Positions 31,660 through 43,480 of a stretch of DNA of 64,000 nt are shown here, piece by piece. Source of the DNA: Apiospora phragmitis (taxonomy: Eukaryota; Ascomycota; Sordariomycetes; Amphisphaeriales; Apiosporaceae); contig JAQQWL010000011.1 of assembly GCA_038363925.1 (NCBI GenBank), positions 806,001 to 870,000 on the forward strand. The letters are read 5' to 3'. Both the position numbers and the translations under genes were made by a program. Numbering within the stretch: the stretch's first letter is position 1; the number at the start of each line of letters is the position of its first letter. The notes under the pieces were generated by a model, which ran no database searches, had not been told where the DNA came from, and saw only the letters and a list, made by a program, of their open reading frames with translations.

Positions 31660-34600
31660 CGTCGCCGAGGACAATGAATGTCTGAGCTCGGGACAAAAGC
31701 GGAGAGGAGGGGGGTATAGTAGGATGCGATCGATGTCGTAAACTGCGATTTACTGCGAGTACTAAAGAGAAAAATGTCGGCAGCTTTCTCTTCTTTTGTG
31801 GTTTTTTGGCTGCTGGTAAAGAGAGAGTTGAGTAATAGCAGTAGTAGGTGGGTAATGGTAGGTGGTAGGTGGTTGTATCAAATGGATGTCACGGCTAGAG
31901 GAATTTCGGATGTTGTGTTGGCGCTTCCCTCCTCTGTGCTTGGGGGCGTGGCCGCTGTCAGAACGCGCGTTAGACGAATGAGGTCGCTTCACAGAGGGTG
32001 ATTCCGAGCTGGAAGTGGGTTGCTTTGCGTGTGCTTTTGGGCTTGGGAGCGTGGAGGTGTTGCTTCAGGCCTTGCCTCTCTCTGTTTTTTTTTCTTGGGA
32101 CCTTCTTTGACCCAGATTGGAATCTCTTGTTTCGCTTGCTTGCTCTCACGCACTAACCCACACACACGCTCTCAACCGGCAACGTATCACCAGTCACGAT
32201 TGGAGAGAGAGGAGGGGGAAGGGGAGGAAAAGGGAGAAGAGTGTGAGAGAGACCCGGAGTGCCAAACATAGGGTAGGGGACGACCGACAATAGTGAAGAG
32301 GAGGAGCTGCCGCCCAGGTGCGGAATAGCAACGAGAGAGAGTGGAGGGAGGGTCTGGAGTCTGGAGATGCTGATGAAAAAGGAAATTGGGATTGAAACCT
32401 AAGAGGCCTGAAATGACATAGGCAGGGCAGGGTGGGAGTGAGTGAGTGAATGAAAGTCTATCTCACTTGTAGGGTACCTTTTTTCTTGCACGGCGTAGCT
32501 AGCATAGGCCTTTGGAATTAGAAAGTCATTGTAATGGAGAGTGGTAAGGTAAGTGACTAACGTAAAGCGCGCAAAATAAAGACAATACCTTTGGCCGAGC
32601 GTACGGTTTGTGCCTGGCGTATGCCTTGAAGCACCGTCTTGGGCTTGTCTTGCTTTGCTTGATCTGGAGCTGGATTCTGGGGGAGGAGGGCCAGAAAAAA
32701 AAGGCGCTTCCCAACTTCATACGTCAGGGCAAGTAAAGTAAGTACATGGTCTGGCTACCACCACGGGCACACCTATGTAAACCTACCCAAGCTTAGGTCC
32801 GTAAAGAGATGCAGGTGCAGTAGTCAGGCTACTACTCCTCTATCTCTCTATCTCCGATTTTTATGTACTAGCGGGCAAAGATGTCGGATGGAGACATCAG
32901 GGCAGGGCACAGCGGGCAGGGAGGATATGCAATTCAGCTCTGGTATTAATCATCTTGTCTGCTTTGAAGTCTTGATTTTAGGTCGAGTCTCTACGGACAG
33001 AGGGGTACTATCCCAGAATCCCCAGTCTCAGAAAACGCCCTGTTCACCGGGCAGTCTGAGAGAGTGTTAGGTCGTAACGAGCGGACAGTGGAGAACTATG
33101 CCATGAGCACATCCTCGTCCTCCAAACTTGAAAGTTACCTGCTGTAGTAACATCACCTTGTTAATATACTTTGGTTCAGACACCAGTTGGTGTTCAAGAT
33201 CAGCTACATAAAATTATCCAAGTTAGAAGCAAAGGGATGCCAGGCCCTCCTGATTTTCCCTCCCTGGGCTGCGAGACGATGAATGACACACGTAACTGTA
33301 CTACTTACAGTGGTGTTAGACGCCGGCTTGTGCTTACGTGCATACTAACACAGAAGACCAGGCAATGTTCTTTATTCAAACCCGCGTACTCGATCTTACA
33401 TGCGTGTCTGCAACCTAGTGTTCGCTCGTTCCCCTGAATCGGCACATATATATCTCTCTCGGATGGACGGGATGGGTGCAAGCCTGACCTGCTCTTAGCT
33501 AAGCCGTGCACCCCTTCAGGCCGCGACGGCGTGAGAGCCTAACACGACGCCGTTGGCACATCACTTTAGTATATTCCTGGCCTGGCCTGCCTACCTGTCC
33601 AATGCAGATGGAACAGCGTGATGTCTTGAGTTCCTAATCCATCTATATGTTTAAAAACGGACGCATTCCCGGCCTCGTATTGTATTTGAAAATACTACAT
33701 AAATTGCTCGCTCTCCATGGTGATGGCTGATGCTGAGCAGTTTACAGCTAGCTACCTGTATCCACCCACTTACTAATAAGCCCTACCGACAATATCCCAA
33801 GAAAAGGAAACAAATATCGACTCATTCCCTCGGCAACCGGCGCGCATTTGATATTCCATTTCGAAAGTTGTAGCTCTACCGTATTCCTTATGCGCACCTA
33901 TATGACGATCTCATCAATCAATCACACCTCATGATAGCGAGCTTTGTCTGCAGTTGCTCTCGGGAAGGCAGATCACCAGTTCCAGCCCAATTGGGCATGA
34001 TACACGGCCCACGCTGCTGCCCAATCACTCGGCGTACCCCTGGTCAGCAAATGACGCCAGAGCACCTCTACATACAAGATACGTGATATTGGATTACGAC
34101 AATCAGGGAGACGATGCATGATTTCTAGAGATCCTCCAGGATCAAGGAATGAGATGGACGGGCTTGGTTGGCTTCATCGTTTTTTCGATTTCCACCTCAA
34201 CTTTTGGGTTTGGAATATCTGCACTCTCGTGGACTGACTTGACTGGCTGCTAGAAAACAGCCAAAATTTTCCCTTCCAATCCTGAAGAAGCCCTCACGGA
34301 ATTCTTTCACTCACTCACTGGCGCCACCTAAGAAGATCCTGCATCTTTCTCTTGCCACACATGCTTCCTCCTCCTTCTCCATGCCCTATGATGGCAAGCT
34401 TTGTCAATCAATCAATCAAGATATCGTTAAATAATAAAAACAGTAAACCGTGCCAGCCATGGACAAGGACTCATTTCATCCCTTGTTCGCCGAACCAAGG
34501 AAGATAAAGATAAAAATGCAACAGGGAGACCGCATATCGAAATAAAAAGGCAGCGCTTATTTTTAACGCACTCATTCTTGACATAACATCGTTTCAGCTG

Positions 34601-35016
34601 TATCCACAGAAATGCAGAGAGGTATCAGAAAAAGCGAGACGGATGAGTGTGGGAAATAAAGTAAAAGAGAAAGCCCAGAACTTTTAGAACGATAGACGAC
34701 TCTCTGTAGCCCCCAAGAGTGGAAACGTAAGAAAACATGAAAGCTATTGCCGCCCATTTACGTGAGCAAGGCGGCAGCAGCAGCATCGTCAGAAACACAG
34801 TTGAAAATTACCGACACCCTGAATCCCATTTTCTCATCATTGCCTGAAAATCGCACATGCCTTGTTGCATGCCCGCTGTGGAAGTTGTAAAACGACAGGT
34901 TACACCACGAGTCTGCAAAGGGCATCTGGCGTTTCCTTCATCGCTGTTACAAGCCCGGATGCCGAGCTTGTAGGAAAGAGACCCGAGGAAAGTCTCACGT
35001 CTAGAGCTTCTCAGGT
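31660..35016. other. Long gene-free region upstream of YAK1
   Basis: 3.36 kb between the YAK1 start and the PUB1 stop, both on the minus strand. It contains short low-complexity stretches (GA-rich at about 32200-32260) and AT-rich sequence at 33600-34700. No open frame exceeds about 90 codons and no RNA gene is recognised. It may hold a long YAK1 promoter and leader. Confidence 0.55.
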
Positions 35017-36705
35017 TTAGCCCTGGTAACCAGCGAAACCGTTGTTGAAGTTCTGGGCCGGAGGTGCCTGCTGCCATTGCTGGTTCGGTGCCTGTTGGCC
35101 GCGTCCGTAACCCCCAGCGCTAGGGGGGCCAGCATACCCCATAGGCGGCTGGCCTCCGTAACCGGCTGGCGATTGGGCTGGCGGGCCGGCATAGCCTTGC
35201 TGCTGACCACCGAATTGAGCTAGAATACTGTGAGTAACCCAACAACACACATCAAGACGTGGGGGATTGCACTTACTACCATACTGAGGGAAGTAGGTCG
35301 AGGGGGTACCGGGTAGGGGCGGGGGCCTGGGCGCTTTGAGGGCTATAAGCCTGCTGCGAAGGATCGAAGCCTCCTGCGGCTCCTCCTGCGCTAGGGGTTT
35401 TGTCCTTGCCCCACTAGTCTCCTGTTAGCGGTCACTTTACGCGTATCGTGAATGATGTATGACTTACACTGCACTTCAGGGGTCTCCCATTCACATTATA
35501 CCCATTCAGCTGGCAAATGGACATGGCAGCGTTCTCGTGTGTGTCCATCTTAATGAAAGCAAAACCACGGTCCGCCTGGAATCTCGACTCCGTAACATAT
35601 CCGAAGTTGGAGAACAGAGGAACCAGATCGTTCTGGGTAGTGTAGGGGGTCAGGTTGCCAACATAGACGGTTGTCTGCCAAGCCGGGGTCTGGTTCACGA
35701 TCATATCGTAACTTTGAATACCATGAGTCGGGAAATGGTGATGGCCGTAAGGAGTTGTAGGGGTCATGCCCATAGCAGCCATAGCCTGCTGCTGTGCGAT
35801 CGAAGGCTGGCCCTTCTGGTTGGCCCAGTTGCAGCGGATCGCACGAGAACCCAGCCATTCGCCATCCATCGAGCTCAGAGCCTTTTCAGCATCTGTGCGA
35901 TCACGGAAAGCGACGAAACCATATCCGCGAGAACGGCCAGTCTTCATATCCCACATAACACGGGCTTCGGAGACAGTGCCAAAGGCCGAGAATGCCTGCA
36001 TAAGAACCTCGTCGTTGACCTCGTTAGAGAGATCACCAACGAAGATATGGAAGTGGCTGGACGTGTCTTCTTTGTTCGAAGTGTTGGACTGATAGGCCCA
36101 GTTCACTCGAATTTCCTAAGATTGAGTCAGCTATTTTGAGCTTTGGAACAGGTGCCTAGATCACTTACCGATTGGTGGACACGACGACCATTCAGTGTCT
36201 GCATCGCACGCTCGGCAGCACCAGGGTCGTCGTACTCGACAAAGCCATAGTTGTAACCCTTTTGCTGCAATAGGCAATGTTAGCTATTGTTGCACTCAGA
36301 TGGAGGATAGGAATGTATTCCTGGTATTAACTCACGTTCTTATCGGGAATAATCTTGACACCCTGAACATGGCCGGTCGTCTCAAAGATCTGGCGCAACA
36401 CATCCTCGGTCACACGAGGGTCAAGCCCACCGACGTATAGCGCTCGCTTATTAGGCTCGGGTGCCGCACGTCGGGGGAAGGGTCCGCCGCTAGTGGGAGA
36501 CATCATACCGCTCTGGTCCCCGGACATGGGCGAAGTGATCGCCGTGGGGATGGGGTTGTTGTTGGGGGGGATATGCAACGGCGGGGGGAGGCATGTGCGT
36601 CGTGTTGCCCTGGCCATTCTGACCATTCTCAAATCCAGGAGCTCCCGCATTGGGTTGGGGTGGGGGAGGCAGCGAGGCTGCAGGTGAGGGACCGTTGTCA
36701 GCCAT
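35017..36705 (-). CDS. PUB1: Poly(A)+ RNA-binding protein Pub1/TIA-1-like (three RRMs)
   Basis: Binds AU/U-rich mRNA elements, affecting mRNA stability and stress granules. Five exons, with introns at 36265-36335, 36116-36168, 35414-35467 and 35220-35276, give 483 residues after removing one base in the run 36583-36588 and one near 35311-35325. RRM1 has ALYVGGLDPRVTEDVL and YNYGFVEYDD, RRM2 FHIFVGDLSNEVNDEVLMQA and RGYGFVAFRD, RRM3 TTVYVGNLTPYTTQNDLVPL and DRGFAFIKMD. A Gly/Gln/Pro-rich tail (FGGQQQGYAGPPAQSPAGYG ... NNGFAGYQG) completes a typical TIA-1/Pub1 layout. RRM1 is split by the first intron at a usual fungal position. The two frame breaks lie in disordered linkers next to C runs. Confidence 0.93.
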
Positions 36706-37261
36706 TATGACGTTTCGGTATGCTGAAAGTCGAAAGGTGGTAGCCTTGGAATACGACTGCTCGATGACTTGCTGAAAAGCTGGGAAGCTTGCCGGGAAAC
36801 CAAGCAACGGTAGTAGGTGCTGTCTAACGGCAATACTTGGCCAAAGGAACAATGTAGGAGAGGGCGCGCGTGGTAGATGCAATCTCTAGAACGGTCGCTT
36901 TCGAAATCCTCAAAGCAGACTGCGACGAATATTTCCAAAGAAGCCAGGTTTGAACAGATATGACAGGAGAGAGCTCAAGACCTCGTCTTAAGTAGCGTAA
37001 CGATGATGACTGATGAATACGTCTTTTCGCTCGAAATTCGTAAATGCGTAGCTAATAAAGGTAGGGATATCGACCAAAATCGGAGAAAGCCTCACTTGCG
37101 CGGGTACTCTGAGCCGAGAAGAATATGCGAACCGTAAATCCAGGGTCGACGCAAAGCTTCGAAGGAGGGTTGCGATATGTGGAATATCCGGGGACACTGC
37201 AGACAACGGAGAAATGCGACAGGAAAACGTCGAGGCGAGGATTGGTCTTCGAGCAGGCGGA

Positions 37262-37304
37262 CGCGCGCGCGCGAGGATATAGAGAGAGAGAGAGAGAGAG
37301 AGAG
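37262..37304. repeat. CG and AG dinucleotide runs
   Basis: A (CG)6 run at 37262-37273 is followed by twelve AG repeats at 37281-37304, about 560-600 bp upstream of the PUB1 start codon; probably leader or promoter sequence. Confidence 0.9.
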
Positions 37305-37747
37305 GCAAGAGACAGAGGGCTCTTGGGGAAAATGACCGCTGAAGATGGAGAGATGATCCGATAAGGGAAACAAGCTAAGCAGAGAGAGTAGAGAGAGGAA
37401 AGTTGACGAGGAACAATCAATCAATCAATCGACAGAGGAGATGGGAGACGAGAGGAGAAAAAAAAGTAAGGAAACTGCCTTGAAAGGAAGAGTCCCCCGA
37501 GATTTTTTTTTTTAAACTCGCACACGCACCGGCGATAATAAGCCTCTAAACTTCTACCGATCCAAGATGATGGAGGAGAATGCAAACGGGAACGGGGGGT
37601 CTGCCGAAAGGTTGCTGTGTAGTATCCAAGTGGGAGGGACGGCGGCGGGCGCACGGCGTGTGTTGTGTCCAGTTCGTTCAATCGTTCGTTCGTTCGATTT
37701 GTCTTGGGTCGGCCTCTTTCTCGCAACCTTTTGTCTCTGCTACTGCC

Positions 37748-37794
37748 TGCTGGGATGCTGGGCTGCTGGGCTGCTGGGATGCTGGGATGCCGGG
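37748..37794. repeat. Imperfect GCTGGGATG-type minisatellite
   Basis: About five tandem copies of a 8-9-bp unit varying between CTGGGATG and CTGGGCTG. Noncoding. Confidence 0.7.
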
Positions 37795-38073
37795 TTAGCT
37801 TGACTTTGACTGGCCTGGCTGGCTGCTAGAGTTGCGGTCGTCCCCAGAAGGTGGGCATGGCATTGATTGGCGTCTGGCTGGGCCCTTGATTGCTTTTCCA
37901 TCTCTCTACTACTACCTGCTAACTGCTAACTGTTCCAATGTGTACCTGGATGACCTTCCGCCTTAGCATGATCGATATCTCCCCAAGTAGACCGGCCGAG
38001 CAGTGCCAGCCAAAAGATACCTCCGGTATTAGCTATTGAACCTTGGCCGGTACAACTGACATTGAACCTCGTC

Positions 38074-38102
38074 TTTCTTCTTCTTCTTCTTCTTCTTCTT
38101 CT
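38074..38102. repeat. TTC trinucleotide microsatellite
   Basis: Nine to ten tandem TTC units, pure apart from the edges, in noncoding sequence. Confidence 0.9.
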
Positions 38103-39867
38103 CCCATCTCCGACCCAGAAAACCGTCGTGTCCACTCACAGCTGACATTAATGCATGCAAAGTGGAGTTACAGGGTCCAACTGCTGGACTGTAAGCCGCC
38201 AACCTTCGAATTGCATCTCGTCTGTCTGTTCCCGTCCCATCTAATTCAGATGGCATGCCATGCCCGCCCCAACGCCCATGATCGGCCACGGTCACCAGTC
38301 CGATTCGGATCAGATTTTCCTGGGCAAATGGGCAAAAGGGAAGGAGGACCAATCTCGAATCAGGTAGATGAGCATTTGACCTCTTGTTACATCATCCCCC
38401 ACGGGTAAGGAGGGTTGTGCAACACGAACGATTCGCAGGCTATTTCCAACCAGCAGCTGCTGCAATCCCCTAGCAGATATGTACATGGCAATTTGAGCAC
38501 AACTGGCATCTTCCCACCCCTACGTGCTTTGCATTCCTTTCCTGTGCACAGCCCTGGACTGGTCCAATGAAGACAGATTGAGTCCAGTCTCGTCACAGCC
38601 ACCATGCTCCTGTGACTGGTTCATCCCGTCTCGGATGGGAAGCAGAAAGCGGGGCGGCCACACTGTAGTCTGCTTTCTCAACACGGGAAGGGAAAGAGGA
38701 GGAGCCAGCAAGCGCTCCGTCTCTGGAGAGGTACAGTACCCCTATCCCATCATCACCAAGCGCGTGCTATGGCGTGGGCAAGCATTGCTTGCCCAAAATC
38801 ATTTTTGGTCTCGGCATCGCGAAATCATCCTCATCTTCTAACGGTCAAGCAAACATGGAAAACCACTCACAAGCTTTGCTAGCAGACATGCAAAACGGGG
38901 CTTGCAAGTTACAATTCAAGCTGGGCCAAGCTACCTGCTACCCGTCGGTTTGGGATGGACGGCAACATCGGTCGCTTAACCCGTGCCCGTTATGTGCCTT
39001 GCGCCTTGGTATGGCGTGATCGGAATCCCTAAGGTGTGTGCTGGTAGCATCATGAAAGGTGGCCGGATTGGTCAATTGCCATACTGGTCTGACCCGGTTG
39101 GGTAATCCGTTTCTCCTTTCTGAATGTTTCTCTATCCATCTCAGTAAGTCACGTAGGTTACTTACAACCTTAATCGATGGGCTTGAGCCTTTGGGTATGT
39201 AGTGGGCACGGCAAGGCGGCCCTCGTATGTACGCACGGACAGCGGTATTCCGAGTAGCATCCAAATCACTATTCATGCCACCAGCAAGGGTGGTCTTGCT
39301 CTCGCCCAGGACTAACTACCCTTTGCCGATACCTACTTGTTGGAGTATACTGCCTGTTTATATCGTACATATTTTCTATCTCTGACTCTATTAGAACATA
39401 TCCACTTGATCGACCGGGAGGCAGGTAGCTCTGACTGGGATCATGTCTTGATACTGGGGAAAACTTCGGTCTTTTCCCGGGTTATGGCATGATAGACACA
39501 TTGCATACTCCGTTGGACCATGTGCTTTAAGTAATACTGCCAGCTATGTTGGTGATATGGAAACATGCATACATGGAATGAAAGCAATGGTCCCGATCTC
39601 ACCTGAACAGGCGTTTAAAGGTTAACTCTATCGTAGCTCCAGCCTCTTCTCTCCCTCTCTGGTTGGGAATGCGGCACGCACGGTCCACATGCACCCGACT
39701 TTAGGTCAGAATCCGTAACAGTGAATATATCAACCTCCCAGTCCAGTTGCAAACCCACCCATGTGTCAGCCATGAGGCCTTGTCTTTGAAGCTTTGTCCT
39801 GCACTACCTTCACTTCTTTGCAGGAGGTCCGTCATTACCTAGGCAATAGGCCGTTTCTGTTTGCCTC

Positions 39868-39877
39868 TTTATATATA
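39868..39877 (+). promoter_or_regulatory. Candidate TATA element of the Med2-like gene
   Basis: TTTATATATA lies about 80 bases upstream of the start codon at 39956, with a second ATATATA-like string close by. The spacing is plausible for a fungal core promoter; the sequence alone does not prove use. Confidence 0.35.
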
Positions 39878-39955
39878 CCCTAATATATACCGGATGGTGA
39901 ACCGTGACGTCCCTTTTCACCATCCCTTGCCATTCGGACTAGCGAAATCAACAAC

Positions 39956-41432
39956 ATGGCTGCACAGCAACCCAGGGACCCATTAGATGTCCTGCAGCAC
40001 ACGTTTAATGAAATCGTGAGTGCAACCTGGAAGAACTACTGGTTGCTGTCATCACCCTGATCTCTGAACTTTTCGAATACAGCTAGTGAATACGGGCAAG
40101 GCTCTCAAAGCCTCGCATAAAAATGGTCCTAGGAGTGTGGCCAGTACGCCGGGGCCATCAACATCAAGATGGGTGATACCATGAAAGCATACCATTATGC
40201 TTTAGACGATCTTGAGAGCGAAATCGTAAGTCCGCCTTTTTCTTCTTCTTTACTCTCTCCCCCCAAGCTCTTATTAAAATGCTCATATCTTTTTTGTTTT
40301 TGTCTCTTTTCAGACAAGGGCAAAGGCAGTTCTGCTGCGGGATCTGGAGAAGCTGCAAGCCGCCCGCATGCCCGCCCCCGAACCGTCACCGCCCGCGGCT
40401 CCGCCGGCGCCCATGATGGAAGACGACAAGCGGCCGGCGGCCGTCATGCTGGAGATGCCCTCCACCGCGGCCCACACCGTGCACCCCAACATGGGCTTCG
40501 GCGGCATCAAGGAGGAGACCAAGCGCGTCGCCCCCTTCCCCGACATGGGCATGGGCATGGGCCTGGCCGCCGACGTCGTCGACCTGACATCCGGCGGCAG
40601 CGGCGGCGATGTGAAGCCCTCGGCCGCAGCTGCTGCTAAAGCTTCTCCGCGCGTTCCTCCGGCAGCGGCCGTCAAGGCCGGCGGCATGGGGCCGGCACGA
40701 GCATCACCTTCGATCAAGCAGTCCCCCAAGCCAACGCCGCCCCTCACTACCACCAAAGCTACTCCAGCGGCAAAGGCTGCGCCTACCCCGCAACAGCAAC
40801 AGCAGCAGCAACCGCCTGCCCCCCCTCCTGCAACGCAAGCCGCGCCGGACAACTCCATGGACGCCACCATGACGACAGGCGGGGCCGCCATGGCCGACAT
40901 GACGGGCGGCGAGCTCAACTTCACCAACATGGAGTTCACGCTGGCGCCCACCCCCGGGGACGGGCCGTCGCAGAACGCGCCCCCGGCGCCGATGCAGGAC
41001 TTCGACCTCAGCTCCTTCGCGACCTCTACTACCCAGAACGGAGGCGGCGGCAACGACTTGCTATCACTGGACCACTTCAGCAGCAACACGGCGGGAGCAC
41101 CACCACCACCCCCTGACGCGAATCACGCAGGGGCAGCAGCAGGGGTGGCAGCAGCAGGGCATAACAACAACAACGTCGCGGCCGTTCCACAGAGCACAGC
41201 TCCTCCGGCACCGGCACCGGCGCAGGCTACTACGGATAGTGCTGCCGATAGCAATGCCAACATCGACTCCTTGTTCGACCTCGACTCGGCCGGCGGCGAC
41301 AACATGGACCTCGACCTCAACCTGGGCGACGCGGGCGGCATGGGTGGCATGGGCGAGAACAGCTTCAACGATCTCTTCATGCCGGATGGGGACATGGATC
41401 AGTTCGACGACCAGTACTTCCAGTTGGAATGA
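39956..41432 (+). CDS. Ala/Pro/Gln-rich acidic-tailed protein, possible Mediator tail subunit (Med2-like)
   Basis: Three exons (introns 40016-40082 and 40226-40313) encode 440 residues once one missing base near 40129-40134 is added. The conserved-looking part is the N-terminal helix-rich region (PRDPLDVLQHTFNEI, LVNTGKALKASHKNGP, AYHYALDDLESEI, TRAKAVLLRDLEKLQAAR). Then comes about 280 residues of Ala/Pro/Gly/Gln-rich sequence with a Gln run. The acidic C-terminus (SLFDLDSAGGDNMDLDLNLG, FNDLFMPDGDMDQFDDQYFQ) resembles transcription-activator or coactivator surfaces. The short helical start followed by a disordered tail recalls fungal Med2/Med29-type Mediator subunits, but that assignment is a guess. 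Conserved splice sites at matching GAAATC/GT positions make it a real gene. Confidence 0.75.
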
Positions 41433-42034
41433 GGAAGAAAAGAAACAAGAGTGTTATTTTGGCGTTGGGAGGTGGGTTTTGATTAGAATTTCGGGGCATG
41501 ACTTGTCTGTTACGGGGACAAGCATATTTCTTACCATTTGTTTGATCACCATGGTTGCCTGGACTTGCTTGTTTGGTCATGGGAAATAACGGCTCCAGAA
41601 GAGCCTGTCTGTCGCCCTTGATCTATCATACGACAACAACAAGCATGCTATGTACGAGTTCAGAGTCAACGGAGTTCATCTTAGATCTAGCACTTTGCCG
41701 AACTGGCTGACATCGGTGTCTTATCCGTTTTCCACCCGCTATCCAGCCCGTGCTCATGTCATATCAGAGAGGGATATCTTCTGCTAGGCTGACTTAAGAA
41801 ACCCCGATGCACGATGAGCTTCCACATTCAAAAGTAGGAAGTACACGCATAAGGGAATTACTTGTTGTGTGTATTACGGCAACGCTAAATACCACGAAAT
41901 GGTTCTCTACTCAGCTGTCAACTATGAATCAAGATTGAACTTATGTGTCGGTCTACATCTATCTGCTGCCGTCAACGCCGCCAACGCCCTGCTTCTCCCC
42001 CATCTTCACACTTCCTCTCCCCTCTTCACCCTCT
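41433..42034. other. Convergent 3' spacer
   Basis: Lies between the stop codons of the Med2-like gene and the GH5 gene. No gene or repeat is recognised. Confidence 0.6.
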
Positions 42035-43480
42035 TCAAGGCCCCTGCGTCATCTTGAACAGATCCGAAATGACGGGCAAGAACTGCTCGTTCCGCACCCC
42101 GCTCCAGTCGCGGTTCATCAGCCCCCACCCCTCGTCGTACTCGGCCTGCCCCTGCCGGACGTAGTACGTCCCCTGCAGCGCCCAGAGCGCCCAGTCGGCG
42201 TCGTTCCCGCGCATCCAGTCGACCAGGCACTCGAGGTACGTATTGTCCTCGTCACTAATCCCGCCGTGGTTGGGGCCACCCTGCAGGCCGACGCCGAACT
42301 CGGTCACGATCAGGGGCGCCGTGAAGGATTTCCCCTGCTCCAGCACGAAGCCGTCGAACAGGCCGTACTCGGCCTTCACGAGGTCGCACGACCCGAAGGG
42401 CCGCGGGAACGTTACGGTGAAGGAGTAGGCGTGCATCTCCCAGACGTGCTTGCCCGCCCAGCCCGAGAAGTCGAGGTCGCGCGTCCGGATGAAGCTCAGG
42501 TCCGTCGCCGACTGCGAGCCGCCAATCACAATCAGCGCGTCCGGGTTGGCCGCGTGCACGCGCTGCGCTCCTTGAGTCACGAAGTCGTACCAGTCGTCGT
42601 TGGGCCCGTGGAGGCCCTGCAGCAGGAAGGGGCGGATCTCGTTGCGCAGCGACATGGCGGCGACGCCGGGCTGCGTGCGCGCCCACGTCGCCATGGCCTC
42701 GAGGCCGTCGAGCCAGTTGGCCGTGTTGAAGTAGCGGCTGTTGAGGTCGTTGTAGCCCGAGGCCTGATCCCACCAGCCGTTGCCGTCGGTCAAGTTGCCT
42801 GAAATGGAAAAGAGCTCGGTCAGCTGTATTCAGATATAATTCCTTTTTCGGTGGCCCCTTCTATCTCCCCTTCTATAAGCAATGATCCCAGTGCCAGGGA
42901 CTACCCCTCCAACTGAACACTTATTTCACACTTTGAGGTAATAGCTGTTGACGTGCACAACAAAACTTGAGGGAGAAAAAGACCAAGAAAACTTACAGCA
43001 CCAGCTCGCCTTCGAAACATGATTATCCAACAACGTCATAACCCCCCTCTCCCAAAGCGCCCCAATCACGGCCCCAAACACCTCCTGCCGCGTCCCCGCC
43101 GCGAGCCCCGGGTTACGCTGCGCGACCTGCCCGTACAGCCCCTCGAGCGTCTCGACCCGCAGCCCGGAGTACGCCGCGGCCCCCCGGAACGAGTCGGCGA
43201 CGGAAACGTGCGGGTCCAGGGCATGGTCGATCGAGTACGTCAGGCGCACGCAGTTGAACCCCTGGTCCCGCACGAAGTCGGCGATGTCGGGGAGGGACGC
43301 CTTGTGCAGGCCCTCGGGCACGTTGGCCTCGCCGTGGCCCGCCCAGTTGATGCAGCGCAGCTTGACGCGCGCGCCGCCGGCGTCGAGGATCCATCGGCTC
43401 GACGTCTGGAGCGGCAGCTGGATCTGCTGGGCCGCGGTCACGGCCGCCCCGATGATGGCTAGGAGAGCCGTAGGTCTCAT
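42035..43480 (-). CDS. Secreted glycoside hydrolase family 5 (cellulase-type)
   Basis: A secreted beta-glycan hydrolase; the exact substrate cannot be read from sequence. The ATG at 43480 starts a signal peptide (RPTALLAIIGAAVTAAQQ). Two exons, with an unusually long intron for this window (42799-42996, 198 nt), give 415 residues with no frame break. GH5 landmarks are LRCINWAGHGEANVPEGLHK, the barrel-strand GFNCVRLTYSID, the LLDNHVSKASWCC region before the intron, the general acid/base Glu in MSLRNEIRP, HAYSFTVTFP, and the nucleophile Glu in VTEFGVGLQG. WALWALQGTYY near the end is the usual last strand. No carbohydrate-binding module is seen. Upstream lies 3 kb without genes. Confidence 0.9.

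Larger units (their letters stand above)
36706..39955. other. Divergent 3.2-kb region between PUB1 and the Med2-like gene
   Basis: This holds the promoters of two divergent genes and several simple repeats listed separately (CG/AG run near 37262-37304, an imperfect ~9-bp repeat of GCTGGGATG type near 37748-37794, TTC repeat 38074-38102). No gene was recognised; the longest frames, about 120 codons, fall across the repeats. Confidence 0.5.

Noticed and set aside
42255..42802. Long open frames on both strands across the GH5 gene
   Set aside because: High GC content removes stop codons in the alternative frames; only the minus-strand frame carrying the GH5 motifs and splice sites is real.
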